19,967 nt of DNA from JAAYKM01 sp964411235 (GCA_964411235.1 CAYPKE010000032.1:1-19967); one strand, 5' to 3'. Positions 8,341 to 16,842 are shown, counted from the first letter of the stretch. The notes: generated from the sequence alone by a model not told the origin. Numbers and translations: made by a program.

Positions 8341-8414
8341 GAGCGCCCTTGTCTTTGCCATGAACAGAGAACTGCAGATTGTATTCTCTTGGACCCCAGA
8401 CCGTTTACCACATT

Positions 8415-8688
8415 CTCAGAGGCAAAACAGTTTTTATTGTCTCATCCCGAGTGAAATAAAATACATCCCGAATTCCGGGCTAAATTACGGAAGCATAACA
8501 CTTAATTCCACCTCTTATTGAAAGCGCGAAGCATTGGAAATGGACCCCGGGTCGTTGCCCGGGGTGACAAATTAAGCAGTCCGGGCTAGAAAATGAAGCA
8601 TTTCGGGGCGGCAAAAGAAACATTCCGGATGGCAGAGAATCAAGAGTTGTATCCCCACAATAAAAAGAAATATCACAATAATTTAGGT
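8415..8688. repeat. Composite repeat locus: modules A, B (REP) and C
   Basis: This is the second full copy of the A-B-C family. Module A (8415-8523, CTCAGAGGCAAAACAG at its start) and module B (8524-8574, with CCCGGGTCGTTGCCCGGG) match 4901-5080 closely. Module C (8596-8688) starts AAGCATTTCGGGGCGG and matches 19830-19918 over its first 36 nt almost perfectly. It fills the gap upstream of the second L,D-transpeptidase. Its C end overlaps the stop codon of the small lipoprotein gene that ends at 8683. Confidence 0.8.
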
Positions 8689-8916
8689 GTGAGCTAAACT
8701 AGCGCTGTTTGCTTCGATCAACTGGCGGAACGCGTTGATCTCTGGTATCTCGGCCAACAAATAATCCATCGCTGCCTGCCCCTCGTTCTTGGCTTCGTCG
8801 ATAGCGATATTCCCCGCTATGTTAGAAATTTCTACATCTTGTCCTTCTGTGAAGCAACCCGCTAATAAACCCAAGATAGCCATAAAGACGATCACCTTTG
8901 CCAGTAAACGTTCCAT
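8683..8916 (-). CDS. Small lipoprotein, 77 residues, function unknown
   Basis: The start at 8916 was chosen because AAGG lies 4 nt upstream and the sequence then opens with a clean lipoprotein signal (MERLLAKVIVFMAILGLLAGC, lipobox LAGC). Upstream in-frame starts would add a segment that does not look like a signal peptide. The mature part is short and acidic (FTEGQDVEISNIAGNIAIDE) with a predicted helix to the end. I do not recognise the family. It belongs to the run of minus-strand envelope genes. The last codons and stop lie within the tail of repeat module C, so the original C-terminus may have been replaced. Confidence 0.65.
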   Translation of the reverse strand: MERLLAKVIVFMAILGLLAGCFTEGQDVEISNIAGNIAIDEAKNEGQAAMDYLLAEIPEINAFRQLIEANSASLAHT

Positions 8917-9212
8917 GACCTTAATCCTTTCTTTTTCCCCTGGAATTAACGGAAGGGGAGCGTTATGCACCGCGAGTGCCCACGGCGCCCCGAATCCCGC
9001 CGGAAACAGCTGCTCTGGAATGCTGCTAACCACAATCGTCGAGGACAGGGACGGGTCGATCAGGAAAGGGAAGAGCAAATAGCTTGACGGACAGCGGAAC
9101 CTTCCGATTTATGGTCAGGTGCCCGCTTTTTAAAAGCTGATATCTATCGAGGGGTTTTTGCCGCATACCGCTGCGCCACGCCTCGCATTTATTGTATTGA
9201 CAGCAGTGTGAG

Positions 9213-10052
9213 CTATTTGCTCTTTTTATACTTAAACGGGATACGTATCTCCGGGGGTAAGGTCGGCTGATACGTAGCCAGACCTTCATAGAGACGGATG
9301 ATCAATTCTCCGTCACCCTTATGGGGAAAAAGGATGCCGCCTCCGAAAAGTGGAACCACCGTATAGCTGCTGTTTTCTACCCTTTCGTCAAATGCCCGAA
9401 GATGAATGGGTTTCATTCCAAGGGAGACATCTCCGTGTCGGGTTCCGAGCTCTCCCGGCATGCTTGTAATAAGCTGTCTGACCCTAATGCTGCCCCTTAC
9501 TTCACCATACCCCAGATTCATGAAACCCAGGTCAGCTGAGGTGACGACCTGTTTGAACTGGTCAACTGTGTAATCCAGCGTGTTGGCTCGTGAGTTGAAG
9601 GGCGGTCTGGGGTGCAAGACACAGGTGACGTATTGGTTGCGGATGCGAAGGGTCTTTTCGATCCGGTTGTTGTTGTAATTGGACTCAATGATGGTGGCAG
9701 GTTGATTGATCAGAATGGTGAAGGGAAGTATGTGATTATTCACTCTGTCCGTTGGGGTTGTGTGCGCATCGATGTGTCCCAGGTCAATCCAGCCCCCGGC
9801 CGCCGGTATGGTTTTTTCGTAGCGCTGGAACACGCCTGTTCCCTTGCTGACCATAAAGGCGACGGAATAATCGGATACTTTGACCATGCGGGGCGATGCC
9901 GAGCGGGTGACGGCTGTATACACCTGCAGCCGCCCGTTGGTGGTAACCTTTGCGTCAACCAGGCGAAAGTCAACGAGCTGGGCATGGGCAAATGAAGGCA
10001 TGCTCAATGTGAGCGCCAAAGCCAGATAGACGATCAATGTGTTGGATCTCAT
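9213..10052 (-). CDS. Secreted protein with CARDB-like beta domain, function unknown
   Basis: 279 residues from the ATG at 10052, which has a strong AAGGAGG four nucleotides upstream; an upstream in-frame start at 10079 would spoil the signal peptide. Residues 1-24 form a Sec signal ending SFAHAQ with a signal peptidase I-type site. The first half (about 25-140) looks like a CARDB/Ig-like beta sandwich, with the typical ESNYNNNRIEKTLRI end. The second half repeats a beta-rich pattern (VRGSIRVRQLI, then GGGILFPHKGDGELIIRLYEG). It is probably periplasmic or surface-exposed and involved in binding; no catalytic motif was seen. The gene ends KYKKSK. It is the first of the minus-strand envelope genes. 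Confidence 0.75.
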   Translation of the reverse strand: MRSNTLIVYLALALTLSMPSFAHAQLVDFRLVDAKVTTNGRLQVYTAVTRSASPRMVKVSDYSVAFMVSKGTGVFQRYEKTIPAAGGWIDLGHIDAHTTPTDRVNNHILPFTILINQPATIIESNYNNNRIEKTLRIRNQYVTCVLHPRPPFNSRANTLDYTVDQFKQVVTSADLGFMNLGYGEVRGSIRVRQLITSMPGELGTRHGDVSLGMKPIHLRAFDERVENSSYTVVPLFGGGILFPHKGDGELIIRLYEGLATYQPTLPPEIRIPFKYKKSK

Positions 10053-10437
10053 ATGACCTCCTTTTTTGTTTTGGAGCAAGAATCCTGCCGATTTTTTTAT
10101 TATTGGTAGTGTCTTGAACTATGAGGCGAAATTGCCATCCGGAATCCTGCAACTCAAGAAACTGATTTGGGAAAGATGATCAAGCAACTTATCGCCGAAA
10201 ATAGCGGTTATGCCCGGAAGTAAAGGCCGGCAAACTCTCTTGATAACTGTAATATTGCTTGCTGCATAACATGATTCAGACATACCGCTCTCCGGACGGC
10301 CAGGTCAAGCGCATTTTGCCTGTTATTCGCGAACAGCCTAATCATGTTCCAAAACCGTCCACAAATAACTTTTAAGTGGACACCTTCAAACAGCAGATCG
10401 ATTTCATTCAAATCCGTTCCAAAAATTTGAGAATGCT

Positions 10438-10530
10438 ATGGATATACATTTTACCCAGAGCATCCAAGACTTTCTGGTCAATCTGCCTTCTTCAAAGCGG
10501 GACGTTTTGCAAATGGACCCCGGGTCTTAG
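10438..10530 (+). pseudogene. Truncated RelE/HigB-like toxin remnant
   Basis: A 30-codon ORF opens MDIHFTQSIQDFLVNLP and continues SSKRDVLQ before it runs into a REP palindrome that supplies the last residues and the TAG stop. The opening resembles the N-terminus of RelE/HigB or phage Gp49-like toxins (a beta strand, then a helix of the type SxxVQxFLxxLP). A GAG lies 7 nt before the ATG. No matching C-terminal part was found after the repeat and no antitoxin was recognised. The family call is inference from a short similarity. Confidence 0.35.
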
Positions 10531-10540
10531 CCCGGGGTGG
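10511..10540. repeat. B-type REP palindrome, isolated copy
   Basis: AAATGGACCCCGGGTCTTAG (10511-10530) continues into CCCGGGGTGG, matching the B modules at 5011, 5185 and 8524. The stem is ACCCCGGG with CCCGGGGT. Only a weak trace of module C follows and no module A precedes it. Confidence 0.7.
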
Positions 10541-10846
10541 AAAATTGAACAGCCCGACTTGACAAGTCAAACAGCCATTGCAGACAGGGGAATGCGACCT
10601 CCTGTAACATCTCTGTCCGCCTCATCCGTCAACTCCTTAATGTGGCTGATTGGCCGGACAGCTTATGTGCTAAAAGACAGGATAGGTCATGTGCTTACTT
10701 ACACCGTCGCCAAACGCACGAGCATCAAGTACGCTACCGGCAATCACAAGGCATATGGGTACCGTCAAGAGTTTTGCGTTGGCGGTTGACGATCACGGCC
10801 GACGATCACGCTTGACACCCCGTTCGGAATCCCTCATCATCGCCCC

Positions 10847-12841
10847 ATGAAAATCGCCAAGATCCATGCACTGTTGCAAGAAGCCCTGGCACCCTTGCGC
10901 GCCGGTCTGCCTTCAGAAACCGCCTCGCCTGTGTTACGTTTTGCTGAGTCCCTTGAAGTGGAGCCTTCCCCTTTGGAAAGAGATACGCAAGGCGATTTGT
11001 TTCCGTGGATGGCGGACCCCGAATTGGGAAAAGCATTTATCGATTTCCTTCACGATGTGGTTCCCGAATGCCGCAAGGAAATCGGGGCCATGGTTTACGA
11101 GGACACTTTCCATAACGATGTTTCTTCGCGCCCGGCTGCAGCACAACTTTTTGCCCTGTTTCATCCCGAGGCCGCGGCCCTGGTGGGAAACGAGAAGGAT
11201 GAGGAAGCCCGCTTACGGGAAAAACGTACGGTCCGCATCATCAATCCGCCTGAACATCCGATTAAGAATGCCTTCCGCGAGATTTTATTTACGGCCAATG
11301 TCCTTTTGACCTTGCCGACCCCCTCTATGCGCCAAGCCGGGTTGTCACTTTCCACCGATTTGCTTGAACGGCTTAAGCCTCTCTATGATGTTATCCAGGC
11401 ATGCTGGTATGATCATCCCATCCCCATCGGCATCAAGCCTGAAAACAATGAAGTGCTTTACGGGTTGAAGCACCTGGACGAAGCTGTCGCTTTTGAGAAA
11501 AAACATGGTCGTTGCAGCCGGGATATCCGTGTGCCGGTCGTGCTTTCCGTTTCGGTGACCCATCCGGGCCTGGATGAACTGGCTCACGATTACCTGGAGG
11601 CCGAGTTGCGTGCGGCGGGCGGTCTGGCGCATCTCTCGATTTATATTATGGGAGAAAAGGATGCGCGTGCTCTGACTGAACGGTTCCTGTTGCCGCTTGC
11701 CCAAAGGTTGGAACCGGAGCTGAAGAATGCCGAGGCGTTGCTGTCCGTCTTCGGTGTCGATGGGGAATACGGACGCCATTATTCTTTCCTGAAGGCCGTG
11801 GCAGCTCTCTGGCAGCTTTTAGCCGATCCGTCCATCCGGGCGGTCTTCAAGATCGACTTGGACCAGGTGTTTGATCAGTCGGCGCTGATCAGGGAAACGG
11901 GCTGTACGGCTTTCCAACTGCTGGCAGCGCCCATGTGGGGGGCGCAGGCCCAGGACGCGAATGGCAAAATAGTTGATCTGGGCATGCTGGCCGGTGCGCT
12001 GGTTAACGAAAAGGACAGTCGACGAGGCCTGTTTGTCCCGGATGTCGATTATCCATCCGGTACATCCCGCCTGGAGGATCTTTTGTTTTGCTCCCGTTAT
12101 CCGCAGGCCTTGTCCACCAAGGCGGAGATGATGTGCCGCTACGGCGAAGAGGGCTCGCCTGATGGACGTACAACCTGCCTGCAGCGCATTCATGTCACCG
12201 GCGGGACCACGGGGGTGCTCATCGAAAGCCTTTACCGTTGGCAGACCTTTACGCCTTCCTTTATCGGCCGGGCTGAAGATCAGGCTTATATCCTGTCCAG
12301 CTTTGACGGTTCGGAACAATGCCTGGGTTACTTGCATCAGCCGGGTTTAATCATGCGCCACGACAAGGAAAGCTTTGCCGCTGAGGCCATCGCGGCCGCC
12401 GATATGGGAAAGCAGATTGGGGATTATGTGCGCATGATCCTCTTTTCCGCCTATGCGGACTGTCTTCCCGGCGGAAAGTCGGCCGTGAAAGAGCGTCTCG
12501 ATCCGTTTGCCGGAAGCTTTGTGTCCCGGATGCCGGTGACGCTGGCCGTGTTTCGCCTCCTCTTGAAAGTTGAGTCCCTTTATCTGGAGGGACAAAGGGG
12601 AGCGGTCGGGTCATTTTTCAGAGACGGCATGGATCGCTTGAAGAAGGCGGTGGCCTTCACGCGCCTTGATACGGAAGGGCGTTCTGCATTGCGTCTGCAA
12701 TTGGAAGAGGAAAGGCGCGGCTGGAGCTTGTTCTACCGCTGTTTGCGAGGTTTCGCCGCCCCTGCTGAAATCGATGGGCCAACACGTAAGCGTCTCGCCC
12801 TTACAGGCAGTGAAATGCTTCAAAAATGCCGTCTGTCCTGA
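10847..12841 (+). CDS. Large protein with GT-A-like glycosyltransferase motifs, specificity unknown
   Basis: 664 residues without signal peptide or membrane helices, so probably cytosolic. The first 220 residues are helical and not recognised. From about 228 (VPVVLSVSVTHPGLDEL) a Rossmann-like GT-A fold is plausible: FKIDLDQVF (334-342) contains a DxD-type metal site, HVTGGTTGVLIESLYRW (449-465) could form the acceptor side, GRAEDQAYI (474-482) resembles the catalytic ED, and LIMRHD (501-506) could give the later metal-binding His. This order (DxD, ED, H) is that of inverting or retaining GT-A enzymes. The donor and acceptor are unknown. The last 130 residues are helical. The ATG has no clear ribosome site. 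The gene stands alone, with gaps of more than 650 nt on both sides. Confidence in the coding region is high; in the function, moderate to low. Confidence 0.75.
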   Translation: MKIAKIHALLQEALAPLRAGLPSETASPVLRFAESLEVEPSPLERDTQGDLFPWMADPELGKAFIDFLHDVVPECRKEIGAMVYEDTFHNDVSSRPAAAQLFALFHPEAAALVGNEKDEEARLREKRTVRIINPPEHPIKNAFREILFTANVLLTLPTPSMRQAGLSLSTDLLERLKPLYDVIQACWYDHPIPIGIKPENNEVLYGLKHLDEAVAFEKKHGRCSRDIRVPVVLSVSVTHPGLDELAHDYLEAELRAAGGLAHLSIYIMGEKDARALTERFLLPLAQRLEPELKNAEALLSVFGVDGEYGRHYSFLKAVAALWQLLADPSIRAVFKIDLDQVFDQSALIRETGCTAFQLLAAPMWGAQAQDANGKIVDLGMLAGALVNEKDSRRGLFVPDVDYPSGTSRLEDLLFCSRYPQALSTKAEMMCRYGEEGSPDGRTTCLQRIHVTGGTTGVLIESLYRWQTFTPSFIGRAEDQAYILSSFDGSEQCLGYLHQPGLIMRHDKESFAAEAIAAADMGKQIGDYVRMILFSAYADCLPGGKSAVKERLDPFAGSFVSRMPVTLAVFRLLLKVESLYLEGQRGAVGSFFRDGMDRLKKAVAFTRLDTEGRSALRLQLEEERRGWSLFYRCLRGFAAPAEIDGPTRKRLALTGSEMLQKCRLS

Positions 12842-13518
12842 TTATTGCCGGGGCGGTCCACCTGCCATGCTTTGCAATCGAAACAAATGACACATTGTCG
12901 CGGTTTTTCATCGCAGGCAATCCCGGAAACCCCGGTCACCATAGATTCCTGCTATTATTGATAATAGTTTTTAAGACCGACCTACAGGGCAGATTATTGC
13001 TTCGATTATAGCTTGATTGTCAGTCCGTGAAAGATAAAATCCATAATGAATTAAAATGGATGCATGATCACGAGACTGTGTCGTAATACCTGTTTTTAGT
13101 TTGTGGTCATTCTTGACAAAGTGAAAAATGAAATAAAAACACGGATTCTTTTTCTAGCGCCTCAGACATTGCGATACAGTTTCCGCATCAGGCAGGACAT
13201 TTTTGATTTACTTGCCGATGTCATTACCATTTTGATAGAAATGCCTCCCTCCACGTGGGGTCGTGCCTTGGAGGACTTTTGAGGGTTATATGAATGTGTT
13301 GGATATGATTATCTCAATGATTGTGACCGTGTGCTGAAAAATATGCAAAATAACAAGACATATTAGCAGGTTGAGTTATGAAATCACAAATATCCACTCA
13401 GGTGGCTCCTTATCATCTCTTTCATGGCAAGATTCTAAATTGAAAATAGTTTTTCAGGGATTATCATTTCGACAGGATAGATGGACATCCGACTTTATTT
13501 ATTGTAGTTGAAACCGCG
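12842..13518. other. 677-nt intergenic region with repeat copy 2 and short ORFs
   Basis: About 110 nt after the preceding stop is CTATTATTGATAATAG (12952-12967) followed by five T residues, a possible weak terminator. The palindromic repeat, copy 2, occupies 13038-13220. Beyond it a 15-codon ORF (MNVLDMIISMIVTVC, from about 13291) has GAGGG a few nucleotides upstream, and a 21-codon ORF begins near 13378. Neither is recognised and both could be chance or remnants. No clear promoter for the CLC gene was found. Confidence 0.45.
13038..13220. repeat. Palindromic dispersed repeat, copy 2 (core 13072-13183)
   Basis: The core begins GAGACTGTGTCGTAATACC, identical to copy 1 over its first 25 nt, and ends with an inverted repeat (13163-13183) slightly more diverged than that of copy 1. 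It is 112 bp, shorter than copy 1 through central deletions. The flanks match copy 1 but in inverted order: AATCCATAATGAATT (13038-13052) is the reverse complement of the right flank of copy 1, and the complement of CATCGGCAAGTAAA (13207-13220) is its left flank. No ORF is inside. Confidence 0.75.
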
Positions 13519-15255
13519 ATGCTTAAAGTGAATATAAGAAATAGTATAATCAACCCCTTGCTGACCCTTCTGCAGACCATTCCGGACAATACGCGGACCC
13601 TTGTGCAGACCATTCTGATTGCGCTGGGTGCCGGATTATCCGCTGTATTTTTCATGGTCGCGATCAACTATGTATACGAAAACACTTTCGTGGTTTTCTC
13701 ATCCCAGTCTGTAATCTTTTTTCTGGCAGCAAGTTTTTTTTTGATTGTAGGCTCTTCGCTCATTGTCGGGTTATTGCTTTATAAATTTAACCCGGAAGCG
13801 GCAGGAAGCGGCATTCCGCAATTGAAGACTGCTTACTGGAAGGATTTGGGTTACGTTCCCTGGAGATCGGTTCTGATCAAATTTATAGCAGGTGTGCTCA
13901 GCATTGGCGGTGGGGCCAGTCTGGGACGGGAAGGTCCAACTGTTCATATCGGGGGAGGGATTGCATCCAATATCTCTGGAATACTCGGAACTCCTGCCAG
14001 GCAGCGTCGGAGCGCCGTGGTTATCGGTGCTTCTGCTGGCCTGGCGGCTGCATTCAATGCCCCTTTAGCTGCAATCACCTTCATTCTGGAAGAATTTGTC
14101 AGTGATATCAATAACCGTTTTATCGGTCGGGTTGTCTTTGCTTCCCTGCTTGGAGCCTTTGCCGTGTTCGCCCTGGTTGGAAAGCAACCCGCCTTTCAGC
14201 TTCCCTCAATCGAGCTGGTTTCATGGAAACATTATTTCCTTGTACCCTTGGTTGCGCTGTGCGCATCCCTGGCCGGGGTTATTTTCCAAATGTCAACCCT
14301 CTATTTTCGTTCCCGCCTGAAAACACAGAAGGTCATCCCGACATGGCTGCTTCCCTGCTGCGGCGGCATCATCACCTGGGGCATCGGCGTGTCGATTTTT
14401 TTAACTGTGCAAAAACTGGGGGTATTCGGCCTGGGTTACGACGATCTCTCACAAGCCCTTAATAATAACTTTGTCTGGTGGATTGCCGGTATTCTCGTCG
14501 TGGCCAAATTAGTCGCAACCATCAGTTCCTACAGTTGCGGATCCTGCGGTGGTATCTTCTCACCCCTTTTATTCATCGGCGGCATGTGTGGATGCTTTAT
14601 CGGTGGTCTGTTTAATTTGTGGATCCCCCTGCCGCCATCCGACTTGATTGTTCTTTCCGCCGTCGGCATGAGCACATGCCTGGGCGCCGTTGTCAGGGCC
14701 CCGCTCACGTCGCTTTTGATTGTTTTCGAAATGACCCACCAGTTTTCCATGGTTCCGGGGTTAATGATCGGGACGTTCATCAGCATCTTCATCTCCCATA
14801 TGGCAGGCAAGCTGAATTTCTATGATGCCTTGTTGGTTCAGGACGGCCATGAAATGATCAAAGTGAGACCCCCGCTTGACATCAAGAGCTGGCAAAACCT
14901 CCCCATCTCATCCATCGCTAATAATCACCCGATTATTGTTGAGAGCCTGGCAAAAGACCATCTTGAGCCGTTGATCGAAAGATATCCTTATCAATGTTTC
15001 CCCATATTTTTAGAGAATCACGAAATCGGTCTACTTACCCGTGACCAGATCGTGGCCCTTATCTCGAAAAACGAAATCCCCAAAATTCAAAAGGCGATCC
15101 TGTGCCAACCCGATCAAACCATTCAGGAAGTTGGCAATAAATTCGTGGAAACCTCAAGCGGCGTGATTGTCGTGGTCGATCAGACAAACCGCAACATTGT
15201 CGGAATCGTTACTCTTCACGATGTGTTGCGGGCCCAAGCTTCAATTATGGAATAA
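13519..15255 (+). CDS. CLC-family Cl-/H+ antiporter with C-terminal CBS domain pair
   Basis: 578 residues with about ten or more membrane segments. The chloride-pathway motifs are GSGIP (96-100, central Ser), GREGP (136-140, gating Glu138), GGIFSPLL (344-351) and NFYDALL (Tyr435). FILEEF (188-193) holds a Glu where the internal proton-transfer Glu of E. coli ClcA lies, so a 2Cl-/1H+ exchanger is more likely than a channel. Residues about 460-578 form two CBS motifs (LPISSIANNHPIIVES onward and a second ending VGIVTLHDVL), which in this family often bind adenine nucleotides. E. coli ClcA lacks the CBS pair. Such exchangers support acid resistance or anion balance in the inner membrane. The ATG has only a weak ribosome site. 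The gene is monocistronic by spacing. Confidence 0.94.
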   Translation: MLKVNIRNSIINPLLTLLQTIPDNTRTLVQTILIALGAGLSAVFFMVAINYVYENTFVVFSSQSVIFFLAASFFLIVGSSLIVGLLLYKFNPEAAGSGIPQLKTAYWKDLGYVPWRSVLIKFIAGVLSIGGGASLGREGPTVHIGGGIASNISGILGTPARQRRSAVVIGASAGLAAAFNAPLAAITFILEEFVSDINNRFIGRVVFASLLGAFAVFALVGKQPAFQLPSIELVSWKHYFLVPLVALCASLAGVIFQMSTLYFRSRLKTQKVIPTWLLPCCGGIITWGIGVSIFLTVQKLGVFGLGYDDLSQALNNNFVWWIAGILVVAKLVATISSYSCGSCGGIFSPLLFIGGMCGCFIGGLFNLWIPLPPSDLIVLSAVGMSTCLGAVVRAPLTSLLIVFEMTHQFSMVPGLMIGTFISIFISHMAGKLNFYDALLVQDGHEMIKVRPPLDIKSWQNLPISSIANNHPIIVESLAKDHLEPLIERYPYQCFPIFLENHEIGLLTRDQIVALISKNEIPKIQKAILCQPDQTIQEVGNKFVETSSGVIVVVDQTNRNIVGIVTLHDVLRAQASIME

Positions 15256-15481
15256 GCGTACCCCCTTTTTGCAGATTTGCTTGAAGCCATTGGCCAGAAT
15301 CGCTATTCCCGATGCCGGGCTTTCGGCGCAATTTATTGACTTCCTGTGGCATAACGGAATCAGCGCGAAATGGTGCCAGCCTCCTGTCAATAATGATTGA
15401 GTGCAATTAAAATCCTCTCTCACAAGCTGCCGCTGATAATCTTTCAAAAAACAAATATATCCAGCCATTTAGGCCTGTTTT

Positions 15482-15510
15482 TTGACATTCCATGGGGATT
15501 CGTCTAATAT
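15482..15510 (+). promoter_or_regulatory. Near-consensus sigma70 promoter upstream of the OmpA-domain gene
   Basis: TTGACA (15482-15487), a 17-nt spacer and TAATAT (15505-15510) match the housekeeping consensus at eleven of twelve positions. Transcription should start near 15517, leaving a leader of about 308 nt before the ATG at 15825, or feeding a separate small RNA. Confidence 0.7.
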
Positions 15511-15590
15511 GAGTAAAAACACCGTGCATGGGTGAATCCATGGCAAAAGAGAGTGAACGGATATCTTGACAGGACCTGAAAAAAAGCGCC

Positions 15591-15605
15591 ACACTGCCGC
15601 AGTGT
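15591..15605. other. Perfect 15-nt palindrome in the leader
   Basis: ACACTGCCGCAGTGT is two 7-nt arms around a central C. It lies 75-90 nt after the predicted transcription start. It could be an operator or a small RNA hairpin. There is no T run, so it is not a typical terminator. Confidence 0.4.
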
Positions 15606-15824
15606 CGATTAGTTCTTTGCAGCGCATTTGCCCGAGGCGGGTTTATTATATTGGGACGATCCAGGAATCGAAAGGACAAAAAGGTATGAGTACCACAATC
15701 ATTCATGCAAATATATTGAGTCACGGGGGCATTGTATTCCTGGTCCGGCAGTGTCCCCCTTAAGCTGATTGATACAGCCGGTATACACATGATTACATGG
15801 ATAATCTTAAAAGGAGGAACTTCT

Positions 15825-16676
15825 ATGAGCCGTTTTAAGATCTTTTTTTTGTCTGTATTATTAATGGTTGTTGCTGTTTCGGCTTACGCGAAAACAACAA
15901 AGGAACACCCACTGATCCGGCCTTTCCCCGGCTCGGTTCTGGCCGCGAATATGTCACATTACAACAAATTCAATGCCTACGAGTTTTACTTTATAGATGA
16001 GAAAACAAAAAAAAGAGGCAAGAAAACCATCAAGGGCGAATATTGGAAACTTCTGTATGAAGTCCGGACACCCTCCGGAAACCGGGTAAAAACCATTTCA
16101 AAGCAGGAATTTTTTGAAAACTATAGGGCGGCTGCCAAGGAAAAGGGTGGTCGTGTTGTTTATGAAGATGTTGGACAAATGGTTTTCAAAATACCCCGCG
16201 ATGATGGTGGCGTCACCTGGCTTAGAGTCACCGGCAACGCAGGACTAGGTCAACAGGATCTGATCATCATCGATGAAAAACCTTTCAATAAATCGCTGAC
16301 CTTTGGCCCCGCCGAGATGAAAAACGTCCTGGATGCCGAAGGTCGGATCCAACTGTATGGTATTCTTTTTGACTTGGACAAGGCTACGTTAAAACCAGAG
16401 TCCACCAAGCAGTTGCAGAACTTGGTAACCCTGCTTAAGGATAACCCTGGCCTGAAGCTCGAGGTTCAGGGCCATACCGACGACCAGGGATCTGATGACT
16501 ATAATTTAAAACTCTCCCAGCGCCGGGCGGAAACGGTGGTTGCTTACCTCAGTCTTTTTGGTATCGATACCAGCCGGCTTCTTCCCAAGGGTTATGGCGA
16601 ATCAAAACCCGTCACGGCCAACACCAGCGAGGAAGGGCGTGCCCAAAATAGGCGAGTGGAGCTGGTCAAAATTTAG
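15825..16676 (+). CDS. OmpA-domain envelope protein
   Basis: 283 residues from the ATG at 15825, which has a full AAGGAGG eight nucleotides upstream and opens a good signal peptide (about residues 1-22, ending VSAYA); an upstream in-frame start at 15732 has neither. Residues about 27-150 (EHPLIRPFPGS, then EFFENYRAAAKEKGGRVVYE) resemble the DUF4892-type domain often joined to OmpA domains. Residues about 175-283 are the OmpA peptidoglycan-binding domain: LFDLDKATLKPES, GHTDDQGSDDYNLKLSQRRA and a GYGESKP segment. Asp219 and an Arg in LSQRRA fit the diaminopimelate-binding pair. No N-terminal beta-barrel is evident, so it is probably periplasmic and bound to the wall. A strong promoter lies 310 nt upstream. 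Confidence 0.9.
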   Translation: MSRFKIFFLSVLLMVVAVSAYAKTTKEHPLIRPFPGSVLAANMSHYNKFNAYEFYFIDEKTKKRGKKTIKGEYWKLLYEVRTPSGNRVKTISKQEFFENYRAAAKEKGGRVVYEDVGQMVFKIPRDDGGVTWLRVTGNAGLGQQDLIIIDEKPFNKSLTFGPAEMKNVLDAEGRIQLYGILFDLDKATLKPESTKQLQNLVTLLKDNPGLKLEVQGHTDDQGSDDYNLKLSQRRAETVVAYLSLFGIDTSRLLPKGYGESKPVTANTSEEGRAQNRRVELVKI

Positions 16677-16842
16677 TCAGGTTAAAGTAAAAAGAACTCG
16701 TAACTTGCAATTTCAGCCGATGCAAAATCCATGGGCTGTTTAGCAATCCTGGGCACTGAAAACAGGGATGTGCAAGTGAAAGAAGGGATACATTCTTATT
16801 ATTAAATGGTTATTCACCGATTCATTGGAAAGGAGGAAAATC

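Larger units (their letters stand above)
10053..10846. other. 794-nt intergenic region with repeat and gene remnants
   Basis: No full-length gene is credible here. It holds a truncated toxin-like ORF (10438-10530), a B-type REP palindrome (10511-10540) that ends it, a short inverted repeat GTCCAC/GTGGAC near 10358-10377, and a palindromic TTGACAAGTCAA near 10559. Close to the next gene, GACGATCACG occurs twice (about 10788-10811). The region divides the minus-strand envelope genes from the plus-strand half, so promoters for both sides should lie here; none could be assigned with confidence. Confidence 0.5.
15256..15824 (+). other. 569-nt intergenic region: promoter and long leader of the OmpA-domain gene
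   Basis: It holds a near-consensus promoter (15482-15510), an imperfect inverted repeat of CCATGG-ATTC type around 15490-15543, a perfect palindrome at 15591-15605, and a 25-codon ORF (from about 15687, MSTTIIHANIL) without a well-placed ribosome site. ORFs on the opposite strand look non-coding. No terminator with a T run was found after the CLC gene. Confidence 0.5.

Noticed and set aside
9071..9224. 14-nt inverted repeat (AAGAGCAAATAGCT) 126 nt apart, one arm at the end of the secreted-protein gene
   Set aside because: The match does not extend beyond 14 nt, and one such pair is expected by chance in 20 kb.
10208..10411. 67-codon minus-strand ORF in the large intergenic gap
   Set aside because: No ribosome site, no family resemblance, and it lies in a region with other remnants.
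15566..15594. Second TTGACA as a promoter for the OmpA-domain gene
   Set aside because: No -10-like hexamer occurs at 16-18 nt; the TTGACA at 15482 has one.
15407..15790. 127-codon minus-strand ORF opposite the OmpA leader
   Set aside because: It runs antisense over the strong promoter and palindrome, and the translation lacks domain features or a signal; probably chance.
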